Positions 11,232-23,319 of a stretch of 64,000 nucleotides of DNA are shown piece after piece. The notes beneath the pieces are model-generated. The model saw nothing but the letters and a program-made list of their open reading frames with translations. It did not search any database and was not told where the DNA came from. The position numbers and the translations under genes were made by a program. The stretch's first letter is position 1, and each line of letters starts with the position of its first letter. Source of the DNA: Ambrosia x helenae (lineage: Eukaryota; Streptophyta; Magnoliopsida; Asterales; Asteraceae); assembly GCA_030844895.1 (NCBI GenBank), contig CM061231.1:7215618-7279617 (forward strand). The letters run 5' to 3'.

Positions 11232-12338
11232 GGCCGTTCGTATTGTACATATCATTTTTGTATAAAATTTTAGCACATTTTCGATCTCTTCCTCTTGTAG
11301 ACTTATGCTAATCTTGTGAATATACGCTTCTAGGTGCCCTTAATGTTTCTATATATTTTTTTTGAGTGTATGCATGCACGTCTTGTAATGTGCACTGGTA
11401 ATTATCTAACATGCATACAGTGAGAAGCAATCAAAGTTTGAGTAGTATCAGTTTGTTTTTTTTCTTTTCAACACAACATTCGAAGAGGTGGTGATTGGTA
11501 CGGACTGGATTCTAACTCGTTCATATATTTGAACCACAACACCATAGTTCTTGGTATGTAAGGGTGAAGCTTATTGAGGGCTGGGGCACCGGTTTTTGGC
11601 TCACTAGTGTAAATTTACCGGGTTTATCTAAATATTTTGTATATTTTGAGTTCAGCCCTCACAATATAAAGGTTCAAGCTCCGCCACTGTTGGTATGCAT
11701 CAGGTTATTCGTCTCAAAGATGTGAAGAAAATCTATGATGTATTTTTGTATTTTCTCATTGGACATTACTAAATAATGTCCATTAGCTAAACACCAATGT
11801 CATAATTCAAGCCCTTGACTCAATAATCAATATGCCTACCCATTTAAAATTTTATTGTGTAGGAGTTTAAGGCTGATGCTATCTCAAGCTCGGGTTTGCT
11901 CGTTTACACCCCTAGAGTAACCATGTGGATTCGTTGCTCACATGGAGTATAAAAAAAGTGTGCAAATTATAAAAACCCTTGTTTGGCTTAAGCAATCTTC
12001 TTGCGCCTACTTTGGGAGATCCCAATGTTGTAGTGATTTGAGTTTGGCCTAAGTAGTTCGTATGATCACATAGTGTTTTCACTTCATATTTGATTTGGTA
12101 TATGTAAATTCAAGTAACAAAATACTTTCATTTCAACTCTCTAATCTTGCAAGTTGCAGATTAAATTAATCAATCATTGTTTTTTGAATGGTTGCCTATG
12201 CACAAAGTGAAGCCGTCCATTTTGTACAAACAAATACAACTTAAATACAAAACATGACATAACGTACAGAAATGTTATAATGGATAATGCTGACATTCAG
12301 ACATTGATAACAACAAAACTCAAAAATAATATTCACGT
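11232..12338. other. Convergent intergenic spacer between protease and RGC2
   Basis: About 1.1 kb holding the two 3' ends; no further gene seen. From about 12015 the sequence recurs at 27553, 36465 and 53245, marking the RGC2 3' region as an older duplicated block. Confidence 0.6.
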
Positions 12339-15300
12339 TTAATATTCATTTATCATCTCTCTCCCAAAATTAAATCCCTGCAAAAATGAGAAATATATAT
12401 ATTAAAAAGTTAAAATTAGGTATGGTTGGAGCTTTCTAATTTAAACATAAATGGCTACGTTTCAAGTGGATATTAAGAATAATTGAAGGAAACATCTACT
12501 AACCTCTTGTTTTTTTGTCGTTATAAATGAATTGATGTCTTCTCCAACGTTAAAGGACCCAAAACTTGTCTCTACCACTGTTTGCTCTGGAATTATTGAA
12601 CGACCCTCCGTGAATACCATAATTTTAGCGCAATCGCTAATTTCCAAGGTATCCAGGGATGGGAATGTAAAATCCTCCTTCCCTAAGCAAAATCCCTCAA
12701 GACTTGAAAGACCATTGAGGTTTAATGACTTTAGACAAGGAAACTTAATAATCTCACTCACTTTGGTATCACAATCTTCTTCCCCCTTGACAACTACCTT
12801 CATTTTTCCACATCGATGTATATGTAGCTCTTGGAGTTGCTTCACACAACCAACCATAGAACATGTAAAAACATATTCTAAACTATCACACCTGCTAATA
12901 GAGAGTCTTGTTAGGTTTGGAGACTTCTTAGCATCATTAAGTCCACTTCTCTTAGCTTTGGAATTTTGACACCAGTTTGTGATTCATTGTTTGTCACTTC
13001 TGATGCTACTTCAAATACCTCCTCTACATTCTCGCAATATCGTGCATGAATTGTTTCAAGCTTCTCTAATTTTTGCAACTCACTGGACGGAAAAATCTTT
13101 GTATCCTCATGAGAGTCATCAATATTGCATTGGATCAGGTTATGAAAAGACCAAGTTCTCCCTTCTGATTTAGTAGGGTTAGAGCTTATACAATCTAAAC
13201 TTGTGGATGGTGTCTGCAAAACAAAAAAGAAAAGAGACAAGATAGTATGATATATAGCTGTAACATCAACTCCAGCTTAATGTTTTTGTTGGATTGCATT
13301 TTGTTCTCTTATAAAATAGCCTTTATATGTAAGGCGAGATAATGGACTTTGTAAGTCTAAATCTCTTCCATAGATAATGCAAAAAAGAAAAACAAAGCAT
13401 AATCTAGTAATGGCAAATGGGAGCAGTACCTGATGAAAGTTAAGGCCACATTCAAGATCATGTTGGCCTAGCCCTGTGTTTATGTACTTGAGCCTGGGAG
13501 TTGTTGACCGACCAGATGTGAACACTGTCATTTGAGGGCAATCTTCGATCTTAACATATTCTAATAACGGCCACTCAAAGTCAATATTCATCCCCAAGAA
13601 AAAACCTGCAAGGTTTGGCAAACCATCCAGTTCAATTGATTTTAGACTAGTAAAGACCACTTTTTTAGACAATGTCATAGTATCCTCTTCAACTTCTTCT
13701 CTCACAATCACTTTCATTGCATCACATTTTCTTATCGTCAACTCTTCAAGTTTCTTGAGGCTTTCAAGCGTGGAAAATGTGAATATGTTTTCCAGACAAT
13801 TACAATCACTGATATCCAGTATCTTTAGGTGAGGGAGTTTATGCACAGTACTGTATGTTGACCGTGGAATTGCAACTGTAGTACTACTACTGCAACCATT
13901 AATATTGTTACCAGTGATATCTTTAGATTCAAACACCTCCATAATTGATGTGCAGCCAATTATATTCAGTTCTTGAAGCTTTAGCGTTTGTCCTGCTGCG
14001 TAATATGGTATCACACTTGACAAAGCATCACATTCGGAAATAAAAATCTCTCTAGAGTATTGGCACAAGGACCAAGAAACAACATCAACTTGAGAAACCT
14101 ACAATTAGTGAAAAAATCATGATTAAATTATTTAAGAACCACGACATTTTGTAATATAAGTTAGTTAAGTGAGTATTGGCCATTTGGCCAGTGATTTTAA
14201 TTAGCTTAGTTTGGCCACAAAACCGAAATTTGGCGTTGGGTTTTTTTAAATCACCCAGTTTCAGTTTTTGGTCTCCACCATAGGCTCGGTTTCGGTGTAC
14301 CATATTGTCATTTGAGCCAAAAAAAGGCCCAAAATAATGAATTTTGTTCTGAAACTTTGGGCGTTAATTGATTATAACATTTGAATGAAAATTTCTCATA
14401 AATTGCTTTGAATTCAACAATAAAAAATTTTATTGCATACAAACATTCAGACAAAATAATTTCGGTTACACGGGTTTGGTATTTTACGAGTCAAGTTTAG
14501 TTTATTTGGGTTCGTTTCCATTAAATGGATTCGGTTTTTTCGGGGATGGGAACAAGCATAACAGAAACTGAACCGGAAAATCGGTTTTTAAAAGAACGTG
14601 ATACCAAACCGTCGATTTTTCGGTTTATTCGTTTAAGGTTGGATGGAAAGTGATCAATAATTGCAATTCATAATCTTCTTATGAAACAGAACAACACTTT
14701 TTGTTTTTTCTTTTGAACTAAAAAGGATTAGCTTTCAAAATATCACATAATAATGACAGAATGAAAGATATATAGAAAAAGAACGGAAATTGAAAAACTT
14801 AGATGAAGACCAATAAAACATACCATAGATTGACCATGACTGGCATCATCAGTTGTAGTTCGAGACTGACCACCAATATGCTTCAGATTTTTCATGTGAT
14901 ATAGATGAAGAAGATGAAGATGAGGGAGCAAAGTGGCAACTGTCTGGGCATATGAAGATGAAGTCAATTCTTCATCATCATCATCTCTATTTGAAACAAC
15001 TTCTTCCATACCATCACATTTGCGTATTTCAATTTCCTTTAGGTTGGAAAGAAGTTTCAGCATGAGAGGTGAAAACAAGTACTTAATGCTTGGGCAATTT
15101 TCCAATAATATGGATGTGAGGTTTTGGAATGAGGACTGTGGATGCTGTTTGTAAAGAATAAAGAATTCATTCCAATTGTGGCACTTCCACACATGACTCA
15201 GCTTTTCCATGTTATCTAAGTGTAAATGTTCAAGGTAGGGAAGTAGTGGTTGAGTTGTTACAATTTGATCACTGTTACTAATTGGACTCTCCATCTCAAA

Positions 15301-18300
15301 CACCACCTTCACCCCTTTAACCCTTTCAAACCAAATTTCACGAAGTTGATGGAAGTGGGAGGCCATCTGGTTGGATGTAAATGCAGTTGTAGACAAACTA
15401 TCATCCACTTTTGATATTCTTTCCTTAGAAATATTATTAATCTGCGTTGACACATATACATATCTAATTAGTAGCTAATCGAAATCTTTTTTTCTGTTGT
15501 TTTTTTTAACTTGGAATTGTACAAAGATAAGATTGGATAGGACAATAAACTTGCAATTATGCTAAAGATTTATAACACTATTTTTATTGACAAAAATGAT
15601 AACGTTTATTTCAAATTATTTCCACTATTTTATTTTTGACTTCAAAGTTTGACCAAATTATCACAAATGCCCTTGCACATGAAACCCAATAAAAATGCGG
15701 AAGTTTTTGTAACAATTGTTCGTAAAAATCCAAAATTTACCTACGATGTTAAATAGTTGGATTTCAATAATACTTCACTACGATGTTAAAAGGTAAATTT
15801 TACTAAAGTATATAGCAATTGAAACACATACCTCTCGCTCTTGGCTATTCTTAAACGATTCATTGTTTCTATCACCATATTCATCACAACATAGAATAGT
15901 GATGTCCTTAAGTGCTTTCATATCAAAATTCACGGTGGTAGGTGTCACTATATTTCTAAACCTCTCACACCTTTGGATATTTATTGTTTCTACGTCTTGA
16001 AAGCCACTGATGAAGTAGTTATCTTCAGCACCTTTTATCCTCCACACCTCTCTCAAGCTCTTACACTCCATCACCTCAATGTTTCTCAATCTGCACCTAC
16101 TAAGTTGTTGAATTTGACCCAATTCTATGTTGAATAACACTTCAATGGAACCACAATTTATAACACTAAGCTCTTCTAAATGAGTTAGTAATCGCATTGG
16201 ATTGTTTGGGAAAAGATTCACAACACTATTGCAATCTTCGATTGTCAATTTTTCCAACTTTGGAATCAAAACCTACACAAAAGTCAAGCCTTATCAATGT
16301 TTAGCTTTTAGTAAATAAAATGTTTTGCTGATTAAATAATAATAAGTTGACTTGTAATACTTAAATCAATATATAAGATCAAACGTGTAATAAATTTACC
16401 GCTTTGTTAAAAAATGGTTGCGCTGATGAAGTATCAACATATAAGAGGCTAGTATTATTTGGAAGTCCTTCAAGATACAACTCCATCAAGTGTGGTAACT
16501 CCGTTACATTAACATGGCCATCACATAAACTCACCAACTCTGGTAGCTTACGCAAAGACAAAACTTTTAACTTGTGAAATGTAACCATCCCTGCTTCACT
16601 ATTCTCGCCATTTACCACATATTGCAAAGCTGAACATGACGTAATAATGAGTTTCTCAAGTTTTTTCAAACTGTTTGCCATTGACATTGTGAAGAGGTAT
16701 GTCAAGCCTTCACAGTTTGAAATACTAAGTGATTTTAAATTACAAAAGGCATTTTCAGGATGATGCATTGAAAGATCTTCAAGAGAACTCATATCGTTCA
16801 CTTTCAGTTGAAGAATCTCTGTTTTCCTAAACAACTCACTGATTTTGCATTCACGCACTTCATTACTGCTAGTCTCAAGCTTCAATGTATTTTTGAATGA
16901 ATAATATCCAGCTTGATTGTCCAATCTCCTCCTCTGTTCTAATAAACACCCTATAGATATCTTGAACCTTTCCAGATTCTCAAATGATACATTGACTGGT
17001 TGGGCCTTATTATTAAAGAATTCTAACTCTAGTGCAAAGAGTTGCTTTGAAAGGATCTTCAATTCATCACAATTACTATCTGAGAACCTAACAGAACTGC
17101 CTTCACAAACTCCCATATAAAGCTCTTCAAGTTGCTTCAAGTTCTCAAACACACCATTTTCAATATAAAGGTTAACACATCCACTCAAATCAAGTAGCTT
17201 TAACCTTCTCAACTGTCCTATTTTAGATGGAAGCTTGTTGATGCCACAGCCAGCAAGGTTGAGTACTTCTAAGTTAATCAGATCACCGAGAATAGATACA
17301 TCATTGTGCACCAACGAGCACGAACGAAGACATAACGCACGAAGGTTGGTCAAGCATTGCGGAAGCAATGGTCGATGCATATTTGTATACGATACAACCT
17401 CAAGTTTCTTCATTCTTGTGTAAAAATCTTCCGGAAATTTGAGCAGCTTAGCCCCGTCCATGAGCTTCAAAAGTTTAAGGTTTTTGTGATTAAAATGTAT
17501 TGGAAACTCAAGCATACTTCCACACTTTAGTAGAAGCCTCTCGTATGATTCATCTTCTTTAAGCAACTTAGAGACATTATTATCATGAGCTACTATTGAA
17601 GCTTGCTTGACAACTGAAAATTGGCTTAGAACAAAATCACGCACGAGATCATGAATTTTAACACATTCTTCACGATCACTTTTAATCAGCAAGTTTGAAC
17701 GTATCAGCTTGTTAACACAGGTGTTTACCCGTCGTCTTGCTTCTGCTATAGTAGGCACATTCTGATAAAAGTTCAATCCCCATCCATACCTCAGTAAGTC
17801 CTCTTTGACAATGTCAGAGTCCTCCGGGAACAAGCCACTAAGAAGAAAAATGGCTTTAAGATCATCTTCTTTAAGATTCTCGAAGCTAATCACAAAAATT
17901 TCTTTAATACCATAGTCATCCACATTTTTGTTTTGTAAGCGAGAAAGTGCGTCTTCCCATTCATACTTTTCCTTCTCTCTTAAAGTGGAGGCGATGGTTG
18001 TTATAGCAAGAGGCAAACCACCGCATATCTTCAAGATTTCTTCTCCAATCTGGACCATGTCAAGTTGTTCAATATCACTATTTGAACCTAGTTGTGCTGT
18101 TTCCCAGAATAATTTTTTTGCTTCCTCATCTGTCAAACCACCAATTTTAAATATCAAACTAGTTCTGACATCCATTTGAGTGCAGACATCTTCCTCTCGT
18201 GATATGAGCAACAACTTGAAGCCATTTGGCAAAGGACTCGATAGTCCGATATCTTTAAGGTTGATCTTCTCCCAAATATCATCTAATATTACCAAAATCT

Positions 18301-19084
18301 TCTTTTTACCTTCTTCTGACATCCTTTGAAATCTTTCTTTAAGCCGATCAGCCCTTGCATCTTTGTCTTTTTCAGATAAAGGTTCACCAATGCGTTCTGC
18401 AATACTTTCTTGAATATCAACTGGGCTGCGATTTTTCCCAATAGCCACCTTCACAATCCAGTTGAACGTTTTCCTATCGTCCACAGCCTTCACCAATTGC
18501 TCCATCATTGTGGTCTTTCCCACACCGCCCATACCAGATAAAGCCATCATTCGGGCCTTGTTGTCATTTGATTCAAGGGATATCAATGCAGCATTGAATA
18601 TCAAATCTCTGCTTGACTTGATTATGCTTTGGGTACCATCATCTTCATGAATTAGTGTAGAGGTGGACGCCTTACTAGAACTAACCTTAGCAAGAGGTCT
18701 TTTTTCAACAGTCCACCCGAAGTTAGATTTTTCGGTCATTAAACGGTCAATATCATTGACTAAACAAGAGGAACGTTTTCCTGATGTGTATCTCATCTTT
18801 ATGTTAAAACATCCAACTCGACCCGTTGGAATATTATCTGCCTTTGCATTGATCGTTTTGACTTTTTCCAACCAACCTGGGACATGATTAGGCACAACGA
18901 AGTTGTTTGCACCATGTCGCTCCTTTTGCGCTTCCACGTCACGTGCCATATCATTCAGTTCTGTCATTCTATCACGCATGTATTTCACCTTGTTTGAAGA
19001 GGAGACCAAGAAACCCAAGTGTCTTTTAATAGGGCCAAGCAAAGACTCAACAATGGGAGTGATAATTGGAGATACAAAGTCCAT
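12339..19084 (-). CDS. RGC2: RGC2-like CC-NBS-LRR resistance protein, copy 1, C-terminal frameshift
   Basis: Exons (minus strand): 19084-16400, 16272-15832, 15441-14824, 14098-13430, 13213-12504 and a short last exon 12377-12339. All introns up to exon 5 are phase 0. Residues: P-loop GMGGVGKTT 184-192, kinase-2 ILVILDDIW 263-271, RNBS-B near LLLISREEDV 291-300, GLPLA 356-360, RNBS-D-like FLLSGLFPED 413-422, and an IHD variant of MHD at 477-479; LRRs follow from about 500. It acts as an intracellular immune receptor by family. Exon 5 lacks 43 bp present in copy 2, so the frame reaches a TAA at 12911-12913 and the product is about 1571 aa instead of about 1758. Exon 2 is also 96 nt (32 codons) shorter than in copy 2. 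The N-terminal two-thirds is intact; whether the truncated product works is unknown. Confidence 0.85.
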
Positions 19085-19833
19085 GTTTCAGATATCTGTT
19101 TATACAAAAAAAAAATGTAATTATTAATAATAACCAAAGGAATGTAAGAAAGGTTAATAGTAAAATGAGTAAAACTAAACTGAAATAGCATGCCATAAAG
19201 ACTTTATCAATATATGATTGAAGACTTTAATAAAAAACATATATATATTTTTAAGTCAGTGGTTAGGAATTGAAACTGGTTTCTAACCTGAACTGAACCC
19301 ATTTTAAAACCGGTTTGAGAGAACATGTTTTGGACCCGACCCGACACAAACCGCAGGGTTAAAGCCTAGATGGGAACCCTTGGTTAAACCCGGTTAAAAC
19401 CGAAACCAAACCGAATATAACCCGGCTTCAACCCAAACCGATCCTTTCCCCTATAAATCGGTTTCAACTTCCAAGCTGACCCGGTTTGACCAAATACCGG
19501 TTTGGACTATCTTTGACCGAACCAAAATGGTCTCAACCGAACCGGTTTGGGCCAAAAACTCGATTTGTGCACCTCTAGTCTTTGTATAGTGGAGGACTTT
19601 GTTAATTTCTTCGCACAACCAAATTACTAAATTACAACGTGAGTTGTTGGAATAAGATATACCCATATATGTAGAAATAAAATCAAATATAAACGATCTA
19701 CCCATAACAAAATAAAATAACCATTAACAAGAAGTATTCTAACAGCATTATGTTAAGAAAGCAAAAAAAAAAAAAACGAGTAAAATATTGATGACTAAAA
19801 CTAAACTATACGTAAAAACATAAGATATATTAC

Positions 19834-20010
19834 CTTCAAAATCTTCAAATGCACAACCAATGGAGTAAGGAAAGCAGAGATGGTTTAGAGAAAGTTAATA
19901 AGATGAAGTAGGGAAAGTAGAGATGGTTTAGAGGAGACTACACAAAGACTCATATGGGAGTAATGGTTGACCTGGAGTCAACGGGACCCAAAAGTTAACA
20001 GTACACCAAT
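19834..20010 (-). other. Predicted 5' leader exon of RGC2 copy 1
   Basis: On the minus strand a GAAG|GTAATATATC donor ends a leader exon at 19834. It would join an ACAG|ATATC acceptor whose first exon base is 19095, eleven bases before the ATG. The 738-bp intron arrangement is conserved in copy 2 (45032 to 43750). The 5' boundary is only estimated from the TATA box. Confidence 0.5.
19967..19982. promoter_or_regulatory. Inverted pair of W-box motifs
   Basis: TTGACC (19967-19972) and GTCAAC (19977-19982) lie head to head within 16 bp and are conserved upstream of RGC2 copy 2 (about 45164-45182). TTGAC cores are the known WRKY binding element. Placed against the predicted TATA box they would fall in the 5' leader. 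Confidence 0.4.
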
Positions 20011-20040
20011 AATTATACCTTGCACATGGGTTTGCTCCCC

Positions 20041-20048
20041 CTTTTATA
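20041..20048 (-). promoter_or_regulatory. TATA box of RGC2 copy 1
   Basis: The minus strand reads CATATAAAAGGGGGAGC, giving TATAAAAG about 200 bp upstream of the leader-exon donor. The identical motif lies before copy 2 at 45239-45246. Confidence 0.5.
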
Positions 20049-20108
20049 TGATAACAATAATAATAATTAACACCACCAATAATTCATTTTTGTTTTTTAA
20101 GAAGTAAG

Positions 20109-20266
20109 GGACGAGACGCTCCACTATGTTTTTGATACACGTATACTAGCCCGTTAACTACAACCAGATTTTGATTCACGAGACCACTACTAGCATGGGT
20201 GATGACGGTGTTACCATGCTTGTAGTAGGGTATCCGTAACCAATTCTGATAGCGACCCATCCCACC
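20109..20266. mobile_element. 158-bp repeat inserted upstream of RGC2, TAAG flanks
   Basis: The repeat is flanked by TAAG at 20105-20108 and 20267-20270. The left-flank relic at about 736-745 reads GTAAG directly into AAAATTGATT and is the empty site. Its right half is related to the sequence ending each unit-head repeat (near 4340-4430, 30805-30895 and 58930-59010). No superfamily could be assigned. Confidence 0.55.
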
Positions 20267-20422
20267 TAAGAAAATTGATTGATTTTTATTTCCGAAAGTA
20301 ATGATATTCATGTGGGTCTAATTAGTAACTCTAATTTAGTAGTTTTACACTAAGACTTAATCAAAGCGTCTCCGAAAATTTGTGTACCATATCCTCCGAG
20401 CCATTAAAACCTATGCCCCTTA

Positions 20423-20739
20423 GAGCATTCGCATCCCCTTCATTAAATCTCATCCATCAAATTACACTAAAAATTACTAATTCATCCCTAAATCTTCTCT
20501 CTCCTAATTAAAATAATAATACTTTTTCATACTTTTATCATTACATTTTCTCTCTACTCACAACTACTTACAAAAATATTAAAACACATATAGGGGTGAA
20601 CAGTTGCTTTTCATATTTATGGTGGAACAGTGCTTCCACCAAATATTTTCTCTCTCCTTCACTCACAACCACTTACACTCACCCCATATAATTTGGTGGA
20701 CACACTCACGTACATTTGATGGATGGGATAAGAGTGCTC
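20423..20739. mobile_element. 317-bp PIF/Harbinger-type MITE, unit 1 only
   Basis: Ends are GAGCATTCGCATCCC and GGGATAAGAGTGCTC, an imperfect inverted pair, flanked by TTA on both sides (20420-20422 and 20740-20742). In unit 2 the empty site reads GCCCCTTAGACTT near 47275-47287 with one TTA. The TTA duplication is typical of PIF/Harbinger. It sits about 375 bp upstream of the RGC2 TATA box. Confidence 0.85.
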
Positions 20740-22666
20740 TTAGACTTTAATAAATTAAATAATTTAAACTCATTGATATGTATGATCAATAGTATAGCAA
20801 TAAACATAACAATTATCAATATAATAATATTAGAATGAGTAAAATTACAAACCGTAATAGGCTAGTATCTAACTGACGATTCGTGAAGCGCTCCCAGCAT
20901 TCTTGCTAGCAAATTGGTGGATCAACTCTTCGCGGTTTATACAACCTAAGATTTCTTTGTTGTTTTAGTGGTAAACGATATTTTGGGAAAATCTGAATAA
21001 ACATCGGAAAATCAATTTATGTAAAACGTTTTGTTTTTTCAGAAAATCCAAAAAGTTGTTTTAGTTTTTTTTTCACTTTTAAATTTTTAGGGCAGAAAAA
21101 TTAAAGAAAAACACAAAAAAAAAAAAAAAAACAATTGCAAATTCAAAAAAAAAAAAAAAGACAAAACAATAGAAAAACAAAATTGAGTTTTCACTGTGAG
21201 AAAAAGAGAAAACAATAGTATTTCAATGGACTGTTGGATTTCCTAAAACCTAAACTTTGAAATGGTAAACAACTTCATAAATGATGTATTGATTAGCATA
21301 CAGTCGGGTCTCCAAAATCATCTCAAAGTTGGCACAATGATATAAACATTAACAACTCGATATTGGGTAGATTTACACCCATTGGCATACCTCTTAGTAC
21401 TGAAATTTCGTTTACCAGATTGCCAAAATCCAAGGTCTCAGGTCTTTATATTGTTATGTTATTATGGGATAGATTGGTTGACTCTTAGATATGAGTAAAG
21501 GCTTATGTCTCAAAAATTGGGTTCGCAGACGAGTCAAGGCATCCCTAAGTCATCGTATGCTGATTGAGACAACCGGGACTCCTAGAAGGAGTAAAAGATA
21601 CGTACTGCTAAAACCCTAATTCTCATTGATAATTCTACTCTAAGGCAATAAATCAAATGCCTAATGTTTCGTAGCGACAAATAAAAACCGGTATTTGCCC
21701 TAACCCTAGTCGGGATCGTGCTGGTCTCTTTGTTGCATCGTGCATGGAGATCTGATCACTAGTGAACTCGTACCTTGTTGACAACGGATAGTAGCAATAC
21801 ATTCACCGGTGATACTCACAAAAATATTGCAAGTGCATATTTATATTGTTGTTTCATTAACAACAAAAAAAAAAACTTTTGTTTTTATTTTTTGATTACC
21901 GATGTTGGAATACACAAATTCTTCAATTGGAATCTCAGATCCGAAGCCAAAATACAAATGAAATTAAATTTTTAAAAATTCAAAGGTCAAATGGTAACTT
22001 GCATGAGTTAAAGGGTTAAAATGGATAAATTCAATAGTTCGGGGTGAAAATTGAAAATATTCAAGGGAAGAATGAGCCATGCGCCCAGAGTTTACAGGCG
22101 AATGAGTCATTTCTCAAAGTGGTCACAATGTACAAATCTTCTAGTTTAATGAGCAATCGAAGATCCATTGACTTGAAGTGGTTCAAAATTTGCGAATTTT
22201 GATTAAGTCCAGTTTTTGTTGATTTTTATTCAAGTTTTAGTTCATGCAATTTTTAGTAAAATTTTCTGCAGAACCAAACACAACAAGATGCTCGTCATAT
22301 GACAACAACAAAGCATGAAGCTAATCAAAGGCCCAAACCTGAACACTAGAATCATCCTTAACAACAAGAACTCGATATTCCGTCGTCAAAGTAACCAGAT
22401 TGTGGTAAAGGTCCAGCAACCGAAGCTGAAAAAGATGTCAATTGAGAAATGAAAGTGAAGCCATTAAAACAGAAAGGTAAAATGAGATAGTAATTCAACT
22501 CATCAGGGGGACAATGTGGTGTACATCCCTAAGTTGAAGAATGCCGAATATGAAGACTTGAAGACCATAGATCACTAGATAGGTCCAAGGGGGATTCTGT
22601 TAGTACACTTCATGCATGTCCCCAGCTAGGTGATAGGTAAAATCTGTAGATCACTAGCTAGGTCTC
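20740..22666. other. Non-coding, old retroelement interior
   Basis: Copied almost unchanged in unit 2 (about 47283-49197). No protein domain is recognisable; the short open frames (for example at 21775) are the same in both units only because the DNA is nearly identical. It leads into a G-rich tract and LTR start, so it may be the decayed interior of an LTR retrotransposon. Confidence 0.4.
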
Positions 22667-22691
22667 GGGGGGGGGGGGGGGGGGGGGGGGG
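22667..22691 (+). repeat. (G)25 homopolymer at a polypurine tract
   Basis: Twenty-five consecutive G residues followed by AGAT and an LTR-like TGTTAG start. The unit-2 copy has 16 G residues at 49198-49213. Confidence 0.95.
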
Positions 22692-22695
22692 AGAT

Positions 22696-23148
22696 TGTTA
22701 GTGCATTATTTGTATGACCCTAGCTAATCATAGGTCGCTATAGGTTGTTGGCTAAGTAAAACGATTGTTTAATACCATAAGGGTATTTTGGTAATTAGTT
22801 AGGGTGAATAGGTATAAACACACAAATGGCAGAACCATTCGTGTAAATGTAAGGGTGAATATGTAATCATATAAACCTATTCGCCCCTTTAGCCATTCGC
22901 GTGATTGGAACCGACAATGAATATTTTTGAGCAAAGGATTTAGGTTCGTTTTTGAAAAAACCTACAATGAATATTTTTTTTTTAGAGATTTCTTCATTTT
23001 TTGGATTAGATCTTGGTGTTGAATTATATTTTGATGTTAGAGATGTCCTTAGAATCATCTTGAGAGTAAACACAACCAGAACTTCATTAAAAACACGTTT
23101 GAATTAGATTCCTTAATTTCAAAGTTTGTTTCCCGGATAAGAACAACA
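22696..23148 (+). mobile_element. LTR of a decayed Copia-like element, unit 1
   Basis: Starts TGTTAGTGCATT directly after a G-rich polypurine tract ending AGAT and ends AACAACA, fitting TG...CA. A similar TGTTAGTACACTTC phrase occurs just upstream at about 22599. No integrase or reverse transcriptase remains nearby. The unit-2 copy is 49218-49669. Confidence 0.5.
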
Positions 23149-23319
23149 CTTGAAGGTCATACGCCTAGTTACCGGTGGATAAAGCCCAGTGGCGGATTTA
23201 GAAAAAAAAAATTAGGAGTAACGTTTCAATTTTTTTTCGTCGTAGTTTCATACGATGTAGACGAAATAAAAATAAAAACATGGTAATTTGTGTTTGGGTT
23301 TTGTTAATTTTGTGGATGC

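Noticed and set aside
17928..18179. Plus-strand ORFs across the RGC2 exons (also 12532-12969, 37204-37764 and others)
   Set aside because: They are antisense shadows of the long NLR frames; no domains.
20084..20311. A 75-aa minus-strand ORF over the 158-bp repeat
   Set aside because: It crosses the insertion boundaries on both sides, so it cannot be an ancestral coding unit.
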